NCBI GenBank assembly: GCA_900708905.1
Contig: CAADRB010000038.1
Coordinates: forward strand, 1,020,009-1,084,008
Origin: Hymenolepis diminuta
Taxonomy: Eukaryota; Platyhelminthes; Cestoda; Cyclophyllidea; Hymenolepididae
Direction of reading: 5' to 3'
Length of the DNA: 64,000 nucleotides
Positions 49,202 to 62,319 of the stretch are shown here, piece after piece. Made by a program: the position numbers and the translations under genes. The notes under the pieces were generated by a model that was not told where the DNA came from, searched no databases, and was given only the letters and a program-made list of their open reading frames with translations. The stretch's first letter is position 1, and each line of letters opens with the position of its first letter.

Positions 49202-50830
49202 ACATCTGGTCGATATCAAAATAGCTGGCAAAATGAGAAAGAATTCAAGGAACGAGTAGAATGTCTATATGAGTGCGTGACCGATTATGATTTTCATCTG
49301 AGGCAAAAGAAGTGTGAGACCTTGAAATCCATAAAATATCTTAGCTCCAATTTTGACTCGGAAGTTCCCCATCCTGATTCTCAACAAATTCGAGCTATCG
49401 CGGAAATGCCATCTCCAACTCTTCAGACCCTCCGTTCATTCCTGGGATTAGAGAGCTACTACAGCAGTTTTCTACCTTCTTTGCATGAAGTTCGTGGACT
49501 ACCGAAGGGCGTTTGTGAGGCTGAAATCCATGGTACAATCAGATTTGCTTCTGACTTATTATAATCCTGATAGTCGTTAGAGCAGATACTTCAAGTTACC
49601 GTGTAGCAGCGATGATTTCACATGTTTTCTCCTGATGCCTCTGAAAAGACTGCAGCGCATTCATCCCGTTCATTTACATCACCAGAAAAAATTATGGACA
49701 AATTGAGAAAGAAGCGCTTGCCGTTGTCTATGAGGTGAAGAAATTTCATAAATTTGTCTACGATCGTCCATTTACACTTCTGACAGACTGCAACTTTTAT
49801 TATTAATTTTTGGGTTCAAGAAAGGCACTCCAACATATTCGGTGTACCTTCTTTAGTGCTGGGCAATAGTTTTGACAGGGTATAATCCCGAAATCAAATA
49901 GTGAAAGATTAGCTGAAAGATTGTTATGGTTAGTTGAGGATCAACAGACACCTATGAAAAAAACTGCCATTGCCAATATATCTCTAGAAGAGGTTGCATA
50001 CTACATTATAGCCGACTCTATCCGAATACTCTTATCATTGCAAGGGAAATAAAGCACTCTTCAGCAAAAGACTCAGTAAACAGAAAGGCCGACATCATCA
50101 TCCTTAAAAGGGGACTTATTGGACCACTTTCACTATTGTAAAGCATTACCTATTGTTGACTCCTTTTTGATGTTTAATGTGGGAATTGTCATGTCGACTG
50201 TACCCGAGTAAAGAGTTTTTCGAAAATTCCTCTCTAGTCACCTAAAAATAAATCCAATGAAAACGTTAGCTAGAGGATAAATATGTTGACCAGGAATGGA
50301 CTAAGACGTAGAACCCCTTGCCAAAGGCTGTTCATACGTGAAAATGCTACTTGAGGCCCTCCAAAAGAAAAGGCAATGCATTGGACCCAATGAAAAGTGC
50401 ACGTTGATTTTCCTGGTTCCATCTATGGCGTTGCCTAATTAATATTAGTAGACTCACGTTTCAAGTATCCGCAAGTAATATTAATGCCATCAATAAATAC
50501 TGCAGCAACCGTTAGCACCATTGACCACATCTTCACGACGCATAATTTCCAAGGAATTCTGATGTCAGCCAGTGGAACACAGTTTCGTCCGTCGCAGTTT
50601 GAAGAGTACACTGGACAAACAACTATTGAGCACATCCGTACGCCCTCATATCACCCCCATTCAAAAGGGTCACGCCGAGAGCAAAAGAAGATGAAATGAC
50701 GGAGAAAGTTATTTGAAAGTTTCTGCTAACGTAAAGGACAACTCTTCATCCGATGCTGGGTGGTAACTCGCCTACAGAACAACTAATGGTAGGTTAATAA
50801 TGGTTCGAACCATCAATCATGCTATGATAT
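49202..50830 (+). mobile_element. Degraded Ty3/gypsy retrotransposon: RT end, RNase H and integrase relics
   Basis: Order and motifs follow Ty3/gypsy pol. At 49202-49560 is the end of reverse transcriptase (DYDFHLRQKKCETL, then IKYLSSNF and LRSFLGLESYYSSFLPSLHE). At about 49640-49800 is an RNase H relic ([20 protein letters not shown], then LLTDC). From about 50190 to 50700 are integrase relics: a zinc-binding HHCC-like remnant, a core start, GTQFRPSQFEEYT and TPSYHPHSKG. A weak continuation near 50710-50800 resembles the HPMLGG-SP-E segment. Several in-frame stops and frameshifts separate the pieces, so it is a dead copy. It is on the plus strand, like the element at 46 kb, but separate because it carries its own integrase. 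Confidence 0.75.
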
Positions 50831-52237
50831 CGAAGAACAAGACAAATAAACCAGCGAAAAGACATAAAAGAGGTGTGCTCACTGTCAGTGATCTCAGGGT
50901 TTCCGAATCGGCCACTCCTGGATGGCTGAAACTGTGGTCAAATGACGGGGAAGAGTCATCTACGATATCCGAGTAAATAATGCTATTTTGGTCAGGCATA
51001 GAAACCAAACTGAGGTTATATATTATATGAACTAAGTCAACGCCAGCATTGACCCCCATTTTACTTCCTCTTGGACACTTTCAAACTTCCAGATATTAAA
51101 TCGGATAAAGCCCGAGAAAGAATTCCAGAACAACAGATATGCCGCCCAAAAATGACTCACTGGGAACCTAGAAGATTTCAGATGAAGTAGAAGTTGAAGC
51201 CATACAAGGTAATGGGGAGCAGCGTAGAATGGGGAGGTGCCAAGGAGAAAATGAAAGTATGCAAATTATTAAAAATTTTGTCTTTGACTGTATTAACACT
51301 AATTTTTATTTCCTCTTTTTTACATGAAAAAAATAACCTTTAATTAATAAATTGATTAATCAAACCAACGAATAACCTTATGCAGCATACAATTCACTCC
51401 ATGTAAGTGAATAACGTTATATTAAGTTCAAATATCTTTAAATTTATCTTTTCTTTCTTATTTACTGCTAGTTGTGTGGATATTTTTAAAATTGTTAGCT
51501 ATAATTACATTACCGTTGTTTATTATTATTTAACATTGGGACAAGATGCAACGAGCTGTGTCCATTAAGCGAAAATCAGAAGAATCCAGAACGAAAATCA
51601 ATTTGGACATTTAATATTCTCGTTTTGTTCCATAATTTTAATATTTTATTTACTTTTTAACTGAAAGCATTCCAAAGTATCTACTATGATTAATGTCCTA
51701 AATATCTTGTTCAAAGATGTGCGCTTCAAGTTCATAATGACTATCTACATTTCCCACCATTTTTATTAAAATTATCAAGTTAATGACGCATACCACATTC
51801 CAGCATAACTTGGAAAATTTTCAGGTTATAATTGTGCTCCTTTAAAGATGCTTGTAAATGCGAAGAAAGGCCTGAAATGTTGTCGAGAATTTAATGACTT
51901 AGACGAAGATCAGTTAAGCGTGTTTATGCGCATTTTCTTAATAAAGTTAGGTTGACAGATTGTGCTTAAGAAGAGAAATAGACTTAAAATTTCGTAGTAG
52001 CATAAATTTGTAATCCTGCAAATCTACAGAAAGAAAATTTCTCTTTAGAAACCTAAGGATGCACTTTTAACAATATGATTTAGTTAATAAGTGTATTTTA
52101 AGAGGGTGATAGAAATTCGACTCACTTTAAAGCCTTATAACCTTTCTATTGACTTTCAACTGCTAAGCAATAAATGACGACTCACACTAAATAGTTATAT
52201 AAATACTTGGCAAAAGCGACGGGTTAGTGTATATTAC
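50831..52237. other. AT-rich spacer
   Basis: The first 400 bp may be the 3' end of the preceding retroelement, being less AT-rich up to about 51250. No gene or LTR is recognisable. The rest is AT-rich with nothing seen. Confidence 0.35.
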
Positions 52238-52464
52238 TGCTATAGCCAGCAGATGTCGGTCATCACGCCGGGACACCGACAACGAGACATGACTGACGAC
52301 CAACGAAGAAATGTTTTGTATATAAACATAATTTACTTATTAATAAATTGGGGTGGCTTGCCTGCCACCTCCGAACTGATCTGACGACATGGGTGACTTG
52401 ACTTATTCCATCTATTCCTTCTATTCGATCGATGTGGCCTGGAAGATCTTCCAACGTTATTACA
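52238..52464 (+). mobile_element. LTR-like element, copy E (internal deletion, perfect 5-bp TSD)
   Basis: It begins tgctatagccagcagatgtc and ends aacgttattaca. The preceding pentamer attac (52233-52237) is repeated exactly after it (52465-52469). Compared with copies A, C and D it lacks about 100 bp: after gcagatgtc it resumes at ggtcatcacgccggg. TATA-like (tatataaa), aataaattgggg, ccgaactgatctg and tcgatgtggcc blocks remain. The deletion lies inside the element and the target-site duplication is intact, so the element either inserted in its deleted form or lost the segment later. Confidence 0.75.
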
Positions 52465-55039
52465 ATTACCGTCTAGTTTTTCTAATAATGTGTGTTTATC
52501 TATGTATAAATGATTATTTTCGTTACCCCTTACTTTCATAAGCATAGCACAAAGTGTCCGACATTTATTTCATTTGAGAGGTGTTTTCTTTGCCTCGCAG
52601 TCAGCTGTTAATGGCATTCAGAATGTAACCATATCCACAATATCAGATCGATTTATTAAAAAGTCACCATTTAATTATACTCTTTTTAAAATTAATTACA
52701 GCTTGCTTTCTATAGCAGAGGGATAAAATTTTATTGAGAGGGAGGAACTCAGCTATTTTGATTGACTTGTTCTCACTGCCCAGGATAAATTGAAGATACC
52801 CTTTAATGTCATGAATTTTGGCTAGATCCCAGTTAATTGAAAATTCGGTTCTGATGAAAAAATTCTCATCGCAGCTTGTTATTCAATAGTAAAGGTAACA
52901 TCTGCGGTATGTTGCTACTTAATCATGATTAATTTTACTTCAGAATTTATTTCGAAAAATTAAGTTTTAGTTTTAAATTGAAAGCAAATAAAATAAGAAT
53001 AATTGATGTTTCAACTTTAAAGATGGTATATGAAATATTTTATCTTCCTACTAAATTAGTTTTAATTAATTTACAGATTCAGGCACACATCACCGTAATT
53101 ATTCCAAAAGGGTGCGTAAATTAAATAATATGAAATATCTCTTTCTCTCTAGTTTGAGATAAATCAGCTTTATTATTATAAGGAAAATTCATTATCAACT
53201 CGAGTGTGCTTGTTCCTCCTTACCTCTTTTAGTGAAATCGTACATCTATTATTGATTCGCACGTTTCTTATCTGGACATGGAGTCCAGACATGATAAAAG
53301 TGCACTTTCACCACTGCTACATTATGATTCAGTTCGTGTGTTTGCATTTCTCATCTCAATTTTCACAACTCATTGCCAACGTTTGTTTCGAACTTCCTTA
53401 GCCTTTTTCCACATTTTCTTATGAATTATTCTTATTCAAGTAAATGTGCACAATATACTCGAGAGCTGACCTAAATCTTGATTGTCTCCTTGCAGTCTAT
53501 AGGAAGCTCTTTAGCTTCATTTAATTTACTACAAGGAGAACCATATCTTACAAGTCTCGCCTGATTCGGAGTTTAACAAAGCAAAAACGTCATCTAAATC
53601 CATAATGTGGGTTTAAATAGCACGCAAATAAAGCTGCCATGGTCGAATAATAATAATGATAAAAAATAAGGTTACTGTAACATGCTGAGATGTAATTATA
53701 AATGTGAATATTTTGGTTGATTCAAGGTCATATATGAAAATTATAACAAAATTGGCACCAATCAGTCAAATAAATAAAATTAATCAAATAGCAAAAATGA
53801 CTCCGAGTATGTAACTATATAAATTTGGGGAAAACAAAACAGCGTGTACTCTCAAGTAGTACCGTTCTCTATAACAGCTGTGATCAATTCAGACGTGGTA
53901 CTCAATTTATTCAGAAATTTTTCTTATCTGTAACTTGCCAAAAGTACCGATTATTGCAAGCGATTGAGCTCACTGTAGATTCAAATAAATACACTACTTA
54001 AGCTGCGGATTTTGTGGTGAAAATGAGTAATAGGGGGGAAATGAAGGACTAACAATTACCTATTGTAATAAACATAGAGTTTAATCTGAAAGGAGATTTT
54101 ATCATAAAATGCCTGAAATATTAAGTTGTGTCTACAACTAAAAAATTAGAGTTGAAGCTGAAATCATTTTTACGAAGTCTAAAAGAAGTTGAGAAGGAAT
54201 TTCTATTTTGTTTTGTTTTTGACGATAATACTCCCCAAGGAGAACAGAAGTCTAAATGCTTACATGCCTACTGATGTCCAGAAAAAAATTTTGGTATCTA
54301 GATTAGTTACTACTTCTTTCTATTTGATTTAATATGAATGGGCTTGACGAAAGTCACTGCCAAAATTGGAGCCATTAAAAGTTTGTCAACGTAAAAATCA
54401 GAAATAGAAATTAAAAATGTCCGCAAACAAATTAAAATATTCATAAATCGTATTAATATTTGCAACAAAGTTCCAAAGTTATATAGTAATAAAGGCGATA
54501 AATTAAACATAATTTTATTCGCTTGATGGCTACTGCTTACTAGCATAAATATTGATGATTGTATAGCCATTAATGGGATTGAAAAATCTCAAATGATAAG
54601 CGGAAGGTTTAATTAAAAATAATCGAACATTAAATAAATGAGTTTTTGAAAAGACATTATAAATTAGTAAATTATAAGTATTAACGCAGCATATTCTTTG
54701 TGAACCGCTAGTGTGAAAACAGATCCAATATTGAGAAAATCGATACCAGAATAGTAGTTCTAAATTCTCCCCCTGTGTAAAATTTCTAATTACTTACTTA
54801 CTTCTCGTATAATGAATATTAGGATTAAGAATATATGATAAATTCAAAATCTAATATAAGAAACAAAAATATGATCAAATGTAATAAGCAAAATGAAATC
54901 TTATTTTCCTTGAATAAATCATACAGTTTAGAATCATCAGTTGAAACTGAGATACATTAAGTATAAAGCGAGTACTAAATTCAATAGAAACATAAGCGTG
55001 CACATAGAGAGGAGACACAGAGAAGGGAGCTACAGTCTA
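52465..55039. other. AT-rich spacer downstream of synaptotagmin
   Basis: No gene recognised. The open frames at 53204-53401 (+) and 54310-54570 (-) have AT-driven hydrophobic composition and no family signature. The 3' UTR of the synaptotagmin gene should occupy the right end. Confidence 0.4.
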
Positions 55040-56263
55040 CTAATTATCCACCTTGGGAATAAGGGAATGCCACATTGCTACAGGTCTTCCAGGATTCTGC
55101 ATCATTTCGTACCACTGCTTCTGATTCGATGCTTCATTTACAGTAGATCCAAGATGGACCTTTCCAAAGGTTCTGATAATTCCACCATGAGATTTAAACT
55201 TCAAACTTAAGGTAAGATCCGCCATTGCAAGTTTATCCTTTCTAACATGGAATATCAAATTATTCCCAAAGTAGGGATTATTTGTTCCACCTCGGACTTC
55301 TGTCTTTTTGTTTGCCAGCTTCTTATTTCCAATATGAAGGGTCACTGAGATTAGAGTTTCTGGATATTTACCATGATAAACTGGGAGAGTTAACTGTCGA
55401 GCTTCGAGGATGTTTACGTGTAGCTCCTCAGCTTGGGGTAAATTTTTAAGAACAACGCAAATTTGGCCAGGTTCATCATCCGCGCCCATGGAAGGACCCA
55501 AATATCCCACAGTCTCGTATGTTTTGCCAACGTAGTTCTCCATGGCAATGTCTCCCAAACTGACATAAACTTCTCCGATAACAAGGTCCTTCAAATTTGG
55601 ATCATAATCGTAGACAATAAGACGGATATGAGTAAGTTTAAGACATTCATAAGGGACCTTATAGTTGAATTGTTCATTGAAACTAGCACTGGAGCAATCG
55701 TGCTTAATATCCGTTTTATTTATTGGGATCTTCTGTTTATGTTTCGGTTTGGGCTTATCAACTGGATCATCAATCACAACAGCCACCTTAACATAAGGAT
55801 CTAATTGATCAGATGCTGATTTGGCATTGAGGTCTTGCACTTGAATAATACCAACTTTTAGTTCACTGGATTTCATATTATATTCCAGGGAGTATTCCAG
55901 AGTTCCTAGGTTGTCCACCATGCCATCCTGACCAGGCAGCTGATCCACGTAAAGGGATGGCATTTTCTGGTAGGTGGCTTTATGTTGTTGGCGTTTATTA
56001 CACATGCATCTGCAGATAAAGATAAGACCAATACAGCCAATAAGAATGGCAATGAAGATGAGTATGAGAACAAATATGAGTAAGGCGCTCCCACTGATGT
56101 TAAGAACCCCACCAGCCCACGCGAGAAAAGGATCTGACATCAATTTGTCCGTCGTCCACATGGTCGCATTTACGGCCGTAGTGGTAACCTCAGAAGACTC
56201 CGTACTCATAACGTAAGGGGCAGCATAATCAGTGCTGTCAGGATCGATCGCCATACTGATCAT
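55040..56263 (-). CDS. Synaptotagmin-family membrane protein with two C2 domains, single coding exon
   Basis: 407 aa without an intron. A short extracytoplasmic N-terminus has N-glycosylation sequons (NAT at 32, NIS at 55). One membrane helix spans about 58-83, followed by CRCMC (84-88), a likely palmitoylation cluster. C2A (about 118-240) keeps acidic calcium ligands: D144, D155 (LDPYVKV), D219, D221 and D226. It has an 8-residue spread in loop 1, a Lys-rich insert after DDPVDK, and FNEQFNYKVPY. C2B (about 265-400) lacks most of them: YPETLIS replaces SDPYVK and KFKSHGG replaces the second DxD loop. It still ends with the family tail NPGRPVAMWHSL. Synaptotagmins trigger or modulate vesicle fusion with SNAREs and phospholipids. 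C2A could bind calcium and C2B probably does not. The ATG is the first in frame after an upstream TAA. I cannot assign a vertebrate subtype. Confidence 0.9.
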   Translation of the reverse strand: MISMAIDPDSTDYAAPYVMSTESSEVTTTAVNATMWTTDKLMSDPFLAWAGGVLNISGSALLIFVLILIFIAILIGCIGLIFICRCMCNKRQQHKATYQKMPSLYVDQLPGQDGMVDNLGTLEYSLEYNMKSSELKVGIIQVQDLNAKSASDQLDPYVKVAVVIDDPVDKPKPKHKQKIPINKTDIKHDCSSASFNEQFNYKVPYECLKLTHIRLIVYDYDPNLKDLVIGEVYVSLGDIAMENYVGKTYETVGYLGPSMGADDEPGQICVVLKNLPQAEELHVNILEARQLTLPVYHGKYPETLISVTLHIGNKKLANKKTEVRGGTNNPYFGNNLIFHVRKDKLAMADLTLSLKFKSHGGIIRTFGKVHLGSTVNEASNQKQWYEMMQNPGRPVAMWHSLIPKVDN

Positions 56264-59200
56264 GTCTCCTCGGTGGACGAAGAAATTATCATGAAACTCA
56301 GCGCTACTGTGGCCCGCTGATGCAAATTATGCTAACTAATCTAATCTCACTGCTTGAAGCAAGTTCTGGTGTTTCCCTATTGGTGCATCTTTCAGGTGAG
56401 TCTGTAATTGTGTGCAGTGATTTAAGAATTATGTAAGCGGATGTATATGCGGAGTTCTCTGTTTCAATTGGATACTGTCTAAAATGTAATGTAACAGGGT
56501 AATAGTGGTAGAACGTGTGGTGTTACTTCGCTCACTTAAGGCTAAACTACTGTTACAGTTGTCAAAAGGAGGTTCACATGAATGTAGACTTATGTCAGTA
56601 CATTACGAAAACTAATTTAGAGGATACATTTATATTATTCAAAAGTTATGCTTTGAAATAGTTTTATGCTGTTACGCAGACTCAAGACGGGCAATCAAAC
56701 AACTAAATAGAGGTAGTGGGAGTTAGGTGAATTTAAGTAGAGCAAATTGCGAGAGCTAAAGGGATTTAAATGCCTCATTGAAAAGAGGGTTTTATACACT
56801 CCGTTTAATAAAATGATGTTGTGGAAAACAGAAATATGATACTATCAGGGATCGAATGAGACAGCAAGATGGGTATGCATAAATGATGAATAAATCGACA
56901 TATTTTCCTGAGGTTGATTTGACTATCTTATTATCTAAAAATGGGTTTTGGCATGATAATTAGGACAATATAGATACGATTTAACAAGGTTGGTAATCCC
57001 AACTATTTAATGTTGAAGGTTATTTTTTCTTATTCGAGAGACCAGTTTCTCATACGTGTCTTATAGAATAATAATTTCATTCAGTTTCATAAAAAAGACT
57101 GATTCGGCACTGTTGTAATGCTTGGTAGTCCAGTTTCTACCACATTGACCCAGGTGTCCACTAGATATGACCATTCTACGTTAATTCAAACTCAGAAAGA
57201 GTAAAAATAGAAGTTCAAGATGCTTTATTTCTTTCAACATTCGTAGGAATAAAATGATCGTTTGAAGGTCAACCTACTGTCTGCACCGATGGAGATTTTG
57301 TCAAGACTGTCTAAATACTGTAGTCAGTAAGCACCTGCATATTGATTAAGCTGATAGGCTCCTGTGAGACCATCATGATTTGCCCATCCCGTGACCATAC
57401 GTGTAAACTTTACGACCTTAGGTCATTTGTGTCAGTGTCCCGTCACTTAGTTTCTGAAAAGTGACAAGTCACCGTTTATAAATAACGTCAACCGGTTAAG
57501 TAGTCGCATGTCTGCTGACATTACTTATAAAATGGAGACTGGAAAGTGAAATATGAAAACCTGATTTGATTGTACAGAGATACTGTTGTCATAGAATCCA
57601 CATGTCCTTGAAAACTTTCCAATTTGTGATATTTGAAGCATACCTTAGGTAACAAGTGCACTGGATGCCTATTTCCATTCTGGTATATTCGCCTCCATTT
57701 TTTTCTTAAATGCAGGTGAGTTACAGTTTTGAACTTTTATTTTATTAATTGACTTTAAATTATTACACATCAAATGGATTTACTGCACTTCATATTCTTT
57801 TACATATTTTAACTTCAATTAGACTTACATAAGTATAGAAGATATTAAAATGTATAATTTTAAAGATTAGGAAAATGGCTATTATCAAAATATATTTTCC
57901 TGCTCGAAGTGATTCGCTTTAAGGCCATATCATATTATTCATTTCTCATCTCTTCACTAAAAGAAAAGTGCGTATCCCGACTGCCTAATTCATTATAATA
58001 ACCGAAGCCATCTTAGATGGCGCTTCCAAAAATATCCTTATTTGAAAACGATATCAACAATGATTACTTTTAAGCAATCATATCGAACAAATAAGCAAAC
58101 ATCTAGCCAAGAAATTGGAAATGATGTAACAAGAATACAAAAAAGTACAGGTTTATTCCAGATTCCAATTTCATACATTACGATTTGCAACTCTTCTGTT
58201 AGGCAAACTGGGTAGATTTTACTAATGGTTGGAGTCAATCATACTCGTTTCCATTTTCCTCTTCTTTTACCTTAATTAATCGAAAATAATATAGCTTAAC
58301 ATATAAATCTAAAAAGTCAGAGATCAACATATTGATACTCACTAGTGCATATCCGATGACGTGAATGACCAATGGAAACGATTAATTCTGGTCAGTATGA
58401 GGGGCGGCATAGTAGGAATTTATCACAAGATCAGCTCTGGGATATATTTCCAATGAAAAATTCATGCGTCAAAATATTTTCCTTAATTGATTTGGGAAGC
58501 TTTTATAGCAACACACTATATTTTATTATACAAGTTTTTTACCCTTCTTTTCTGCCGTATAGTGCTCTTTCCTTATTGCTTGTTTCATTATTAATAAAAA
58601 TACAATACTCAGTTTTTAGGATAATAATAATAATAATCATACTCTGGAGGAAACAAAAGTAGTTTAAATATGAAATATTTCGAAAGTTATTAAACTAGAC
58701 TTTTAACAGGAGAAGAAATGCTTGGAGACTATGTTGTAATCTAGTAGGCAGACGCCTTTACTAAAATAAACAAGTGTTATTCCATTTTGTATAGTTTTAC
58801 ATATTTTGTTTTAATTTCATAAGATTTACATCCAAATTGTTTCCGACAAACAATGAAAATGCTTTTTGCGAGGAATGAAGGTAAATCAGTCAGGGGTAAA
58901 ATTGAGATGCTTTAAAATATCGAACTGATAAATTATGACGCATTGCGTCAGATCTCATAGATAGGTGTAATTTATATGTAAATTATATTAAATAAAAAGT
59001 AACATTTGTTTTAATTTGTAGGCTAAAATTTAATATAAAAAACATTTTGTGAAAAGCAGTGACTATCTAAAAATGAGAGAATGCATTGTATTGGCAGTTT
59101 TTTTCTATAGCTTGTCATTTCCTCTCATAAAAGATTGATTCCACATTCAATAATAATATTTTTTTATAGAATATCAACCACAAATGAAATGCATGCTTTG

Positions 59201-62200
59201 AAGAGAAACTGTGTGTAGATTCTTGGTGTCACTGACACTTTACAAATGAAAGTGAGATGAGGAGGCATTGGCGGCTCGATCACCACAAACCCAAAGATGT
59301 TCTGCCATCTAGCAGAAGTCTTTGTCCAATAAATGGGTACTACAGGAATTATATGAAAAGGAGATGGTTTCAAAATCATAGGACAACCTATCATCCAGAT
59401 TTTCCCTATGCAGAGCAAAACGATGAAAAGAAAAGATAAGTCTGAAGAACTTGAACTTGAATCAATAGTCCACCTGATAATTCTGGGGCTCAGAGGAAGT
59501 AGGGGTCTCCTAAGGCCCTAGCTCTCACTTCCACCACCTAATCTACATTTCCATTTTAAATTGTGAACTTACTGCTTCCTTATAAGGTTTCACTTCCGGT
59601 GTTTGAATGCTGCCCCATGATGAAACGTTATAAAGCCTTTAAGCCCTGCCCTGGGAAATAAATAAGTAGAAGACGGAAGGAGAAAGAAAATTAGTTTCCA
59701 CTGAAAGGATGCAACATTATGAGTATGCTAATTTAACATTTGTCTCCTAATCTTTAGATGATTTGCCTTTATTGGTGGGTACTTTAAATAAATATAGAAA
59801 TGCTGTTACCTGAATAGCTCATTCAAATATGTTTAATCAACTGATATGACCTTAATGTGTATATTCTACCATTCCTAAAATTATCGATCTATGAGCGTTG
59901 AACCCTTGAACTCCGACTTGAACAAAAGATGGAATCAAAGATATGCTTCGTACAGGACATGAATAGCTTTCGAAAGTGAAGAGGATGAGGAAGTTATTTT
60001 GGGTATTTTTTTTGAAATCGAATTTTCTAATACCTTCTATTGCAGTTAGGGTCTATCAAAAACTTAATTCCTTGAGATTTTTGGGAACGTATGTTTGGGG
60101 CACAACTTTTAAGTCAGGTAGATGAAAATTTTTAATGCTAGGTTTTTTAGAACTGAGGCTCGCATTCACTCGTACTTTCTTAATGTCCTAATTCTCAATT
60201 CAATTCAATTCTGACTGCTCACCCGGTTTTAAAAGTTTAGAGTTACTATGCGGTTAGTTAGCGAAATCCGTTTGCAAACTAACAATCAATGAGCTCATAG
60301 GACCACGTAACTATTAGTGTTGACTTTTTCGAGTCCTCTGGTGGTCTTTCTTTTAGCCTTTACCTTTTAATTATATGTTCCAATCGGGTCACAAACAATT
60401 CTTATGATCCCTGATTTGATTTTTTGGGCATCCCCGATACATTTGCTTCCAAAAAGCTGTTTTCAAAGTTGATATAACTGAAGAAAGAGCTTGGATATTG
60501 GAAAATTAAAATTTATTTCACAGCGTAAACAAATTTTTATCATAATTGAAGAAGGAAATATAAATCTATGCTTACTGCATTATTCAACTGTTTTTCATCG
60601 ATGTTTTGTATTTCTTAGCATTGATTTTGAGATCTTGGTTGAGATCACAAGAATTTGTTCCATCAGGTTGATGTTTTCCACATAAGCTGAATTTTCGTAT
60701 TTAACATTTGTTATGATATATGTTTCATGTGAAAATCACGTATTTCAGCGTAAATATTAAGAATCTCCACCATTTGTAACTCAATGTGGAAAAATTAAAT
60801 CAGTAACCAAAACTATGGAAATCAGATTTTCAATGTATCAAACCACTCTTTAGAATGTAGGAGTTAAGACACACAGTTATCGGCTAACATCAGAAACCAC
60901 AGTCTCAGAAATCCAGAAGATAGGGTCGAGGGTAAAGGAGAATATTTTGAAATGCAACATTTAAGAATCAGATTAATTATGGAAAATAAGAGAGTGGGAG
61001 AACGCTTACGAAAACGGAGGAATATGGAGAGAACGCTAGAATCAAGCGCTTGCACCACTGAGTTATCGCTAATCAATAATCCCAATAGAAACGGTTGAAA
61101 TCAATTTAAACAAACGCACACACCTAAATAGAAATTTCCATTTGAATTGATTTTTCAAAAAGGTGTATATTTAAAACCTTGATTCATTTATAAATTATAT
61201 TTAGGGATATAAATCTTATTTTTTACAAATTTTAAAGAAGTAAAAGGATTAAGAATATTCATTTCCGACACGATCTTACGATCTTATTAACAATATACTC
61301 ATGAACATATGATGAAGCTAGTGATATCGTTTGTAATTAATTAATCGAAAAAAATTGAGGATCCCTCGTGGAAATACCAATTCTTTAAAGAATTGTGTAG
61401 ATTTCCGCTAGGTAACCATAAAGATGGGAGAGAAATGATAGAAAATTTTTATGAACTTGTGTACCTTGTGGGGAAATATGGCTTCTTCTGTTATCAAGCA
61501 AATTAGAACACAGAATTATGACAGTTCTTTTGAATTTGAACCCACATCATTGAAATAGAATAAACAACCAGTTTAACATTCTACTTAACTTCATATTGTT
61601 TATGTAACTACTGATCACAATCATATATCAAATATTTATATCAATGTTGAAGTCAGCACTTAGGCATTCGGATAGCAACCAAACACTGTGAACATCCTTG
61701 TCAGTGTTTATAAATTAGCACATTTCTTAAATGGGCTTGAAAAGTGGTTAAGACTTAAATTGACATACTCCTAATTGATTTTGATACTGCATTTTGCTGA
61801 AGTTAATTTAGAACTATGGTGTTTGCATAATGACCCCAAAATCCAATGTGCTTCAGAAGGTAAATATTTGCTTGCTACTTCGACTAAAGAATTTGCGTCG
61901 TACATTAATCTTGCGGGTTAGAGAGGTCTTGAAAACTACTAGCTGACTGTAGTAACGATTTGCAATCATAGTGATGATCCGAAATGCGTTTAAACTCGGG
62001 GTTGCATTTTGTCAAAAGAAGGATTTACACATAATCGCTTGAATCGTTATTTAATCATTCGATACAATCATGATAACTCATTTGGCGGCATTTGAGGGTC
62101 TGAAAGTCCGAGTTTTAGGCAACAACGAAATCCCTAGATCATATATCCTTATATATCCAAAGGGGAAAGATTTGGATACCACATACTCTCTTCGGTTGTA

Positions 62201-62288
62201 AAGCAATAATACTACCAGTAAGAATGACTTACTCACAGCGTTAAGCAGGCCGTCGATTATGACTGTATAAATGCTCGAGAGTTGATGA

Positions 62289-62289
<1 letters not shown>
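56264..62289. other. AT-rich region upstream of synaptotagmin
   Basis: The left end should hold the synaptotagmin promoter and 5' UTR. No other gene can be supported. A 60-codon plus-strand frame at 59257-59439 is unusually rich in Arg, His, Tyr and Trp, in less AT-rich DNA, and could be a coding exon, but no partner exon or family is evident. 57100-57480 is also less AT-rich, without a recognisable product. Confidence 0.35.

Positions 62290-62292
<3 letters not shown>

Positions 62293-62318
<26 letters not shown>
62293..62318. repeat. (AT)n microsatellite
   Basis: About 13 tandem AT/TA units in a row, a simple dinucleotide repeat likely to vary in length. The minus-strand open frame ending in repeated Tyr-Ile over this site is only the translation of the repeat. 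Confidence 0.9.

Positions 62319-62319
<1 letters not shown>

Noticed and set aside
52263..52545. Two overlapping minus-strand frames
   Set aside because: They are antisense to LTR-like copy E, whose boundaries are proven by a perfect target-site duplication.
55463..55804. 113-codon plus-strand frame
   Set aside because: Antisense shadow of the synaptotagmin coding exon.
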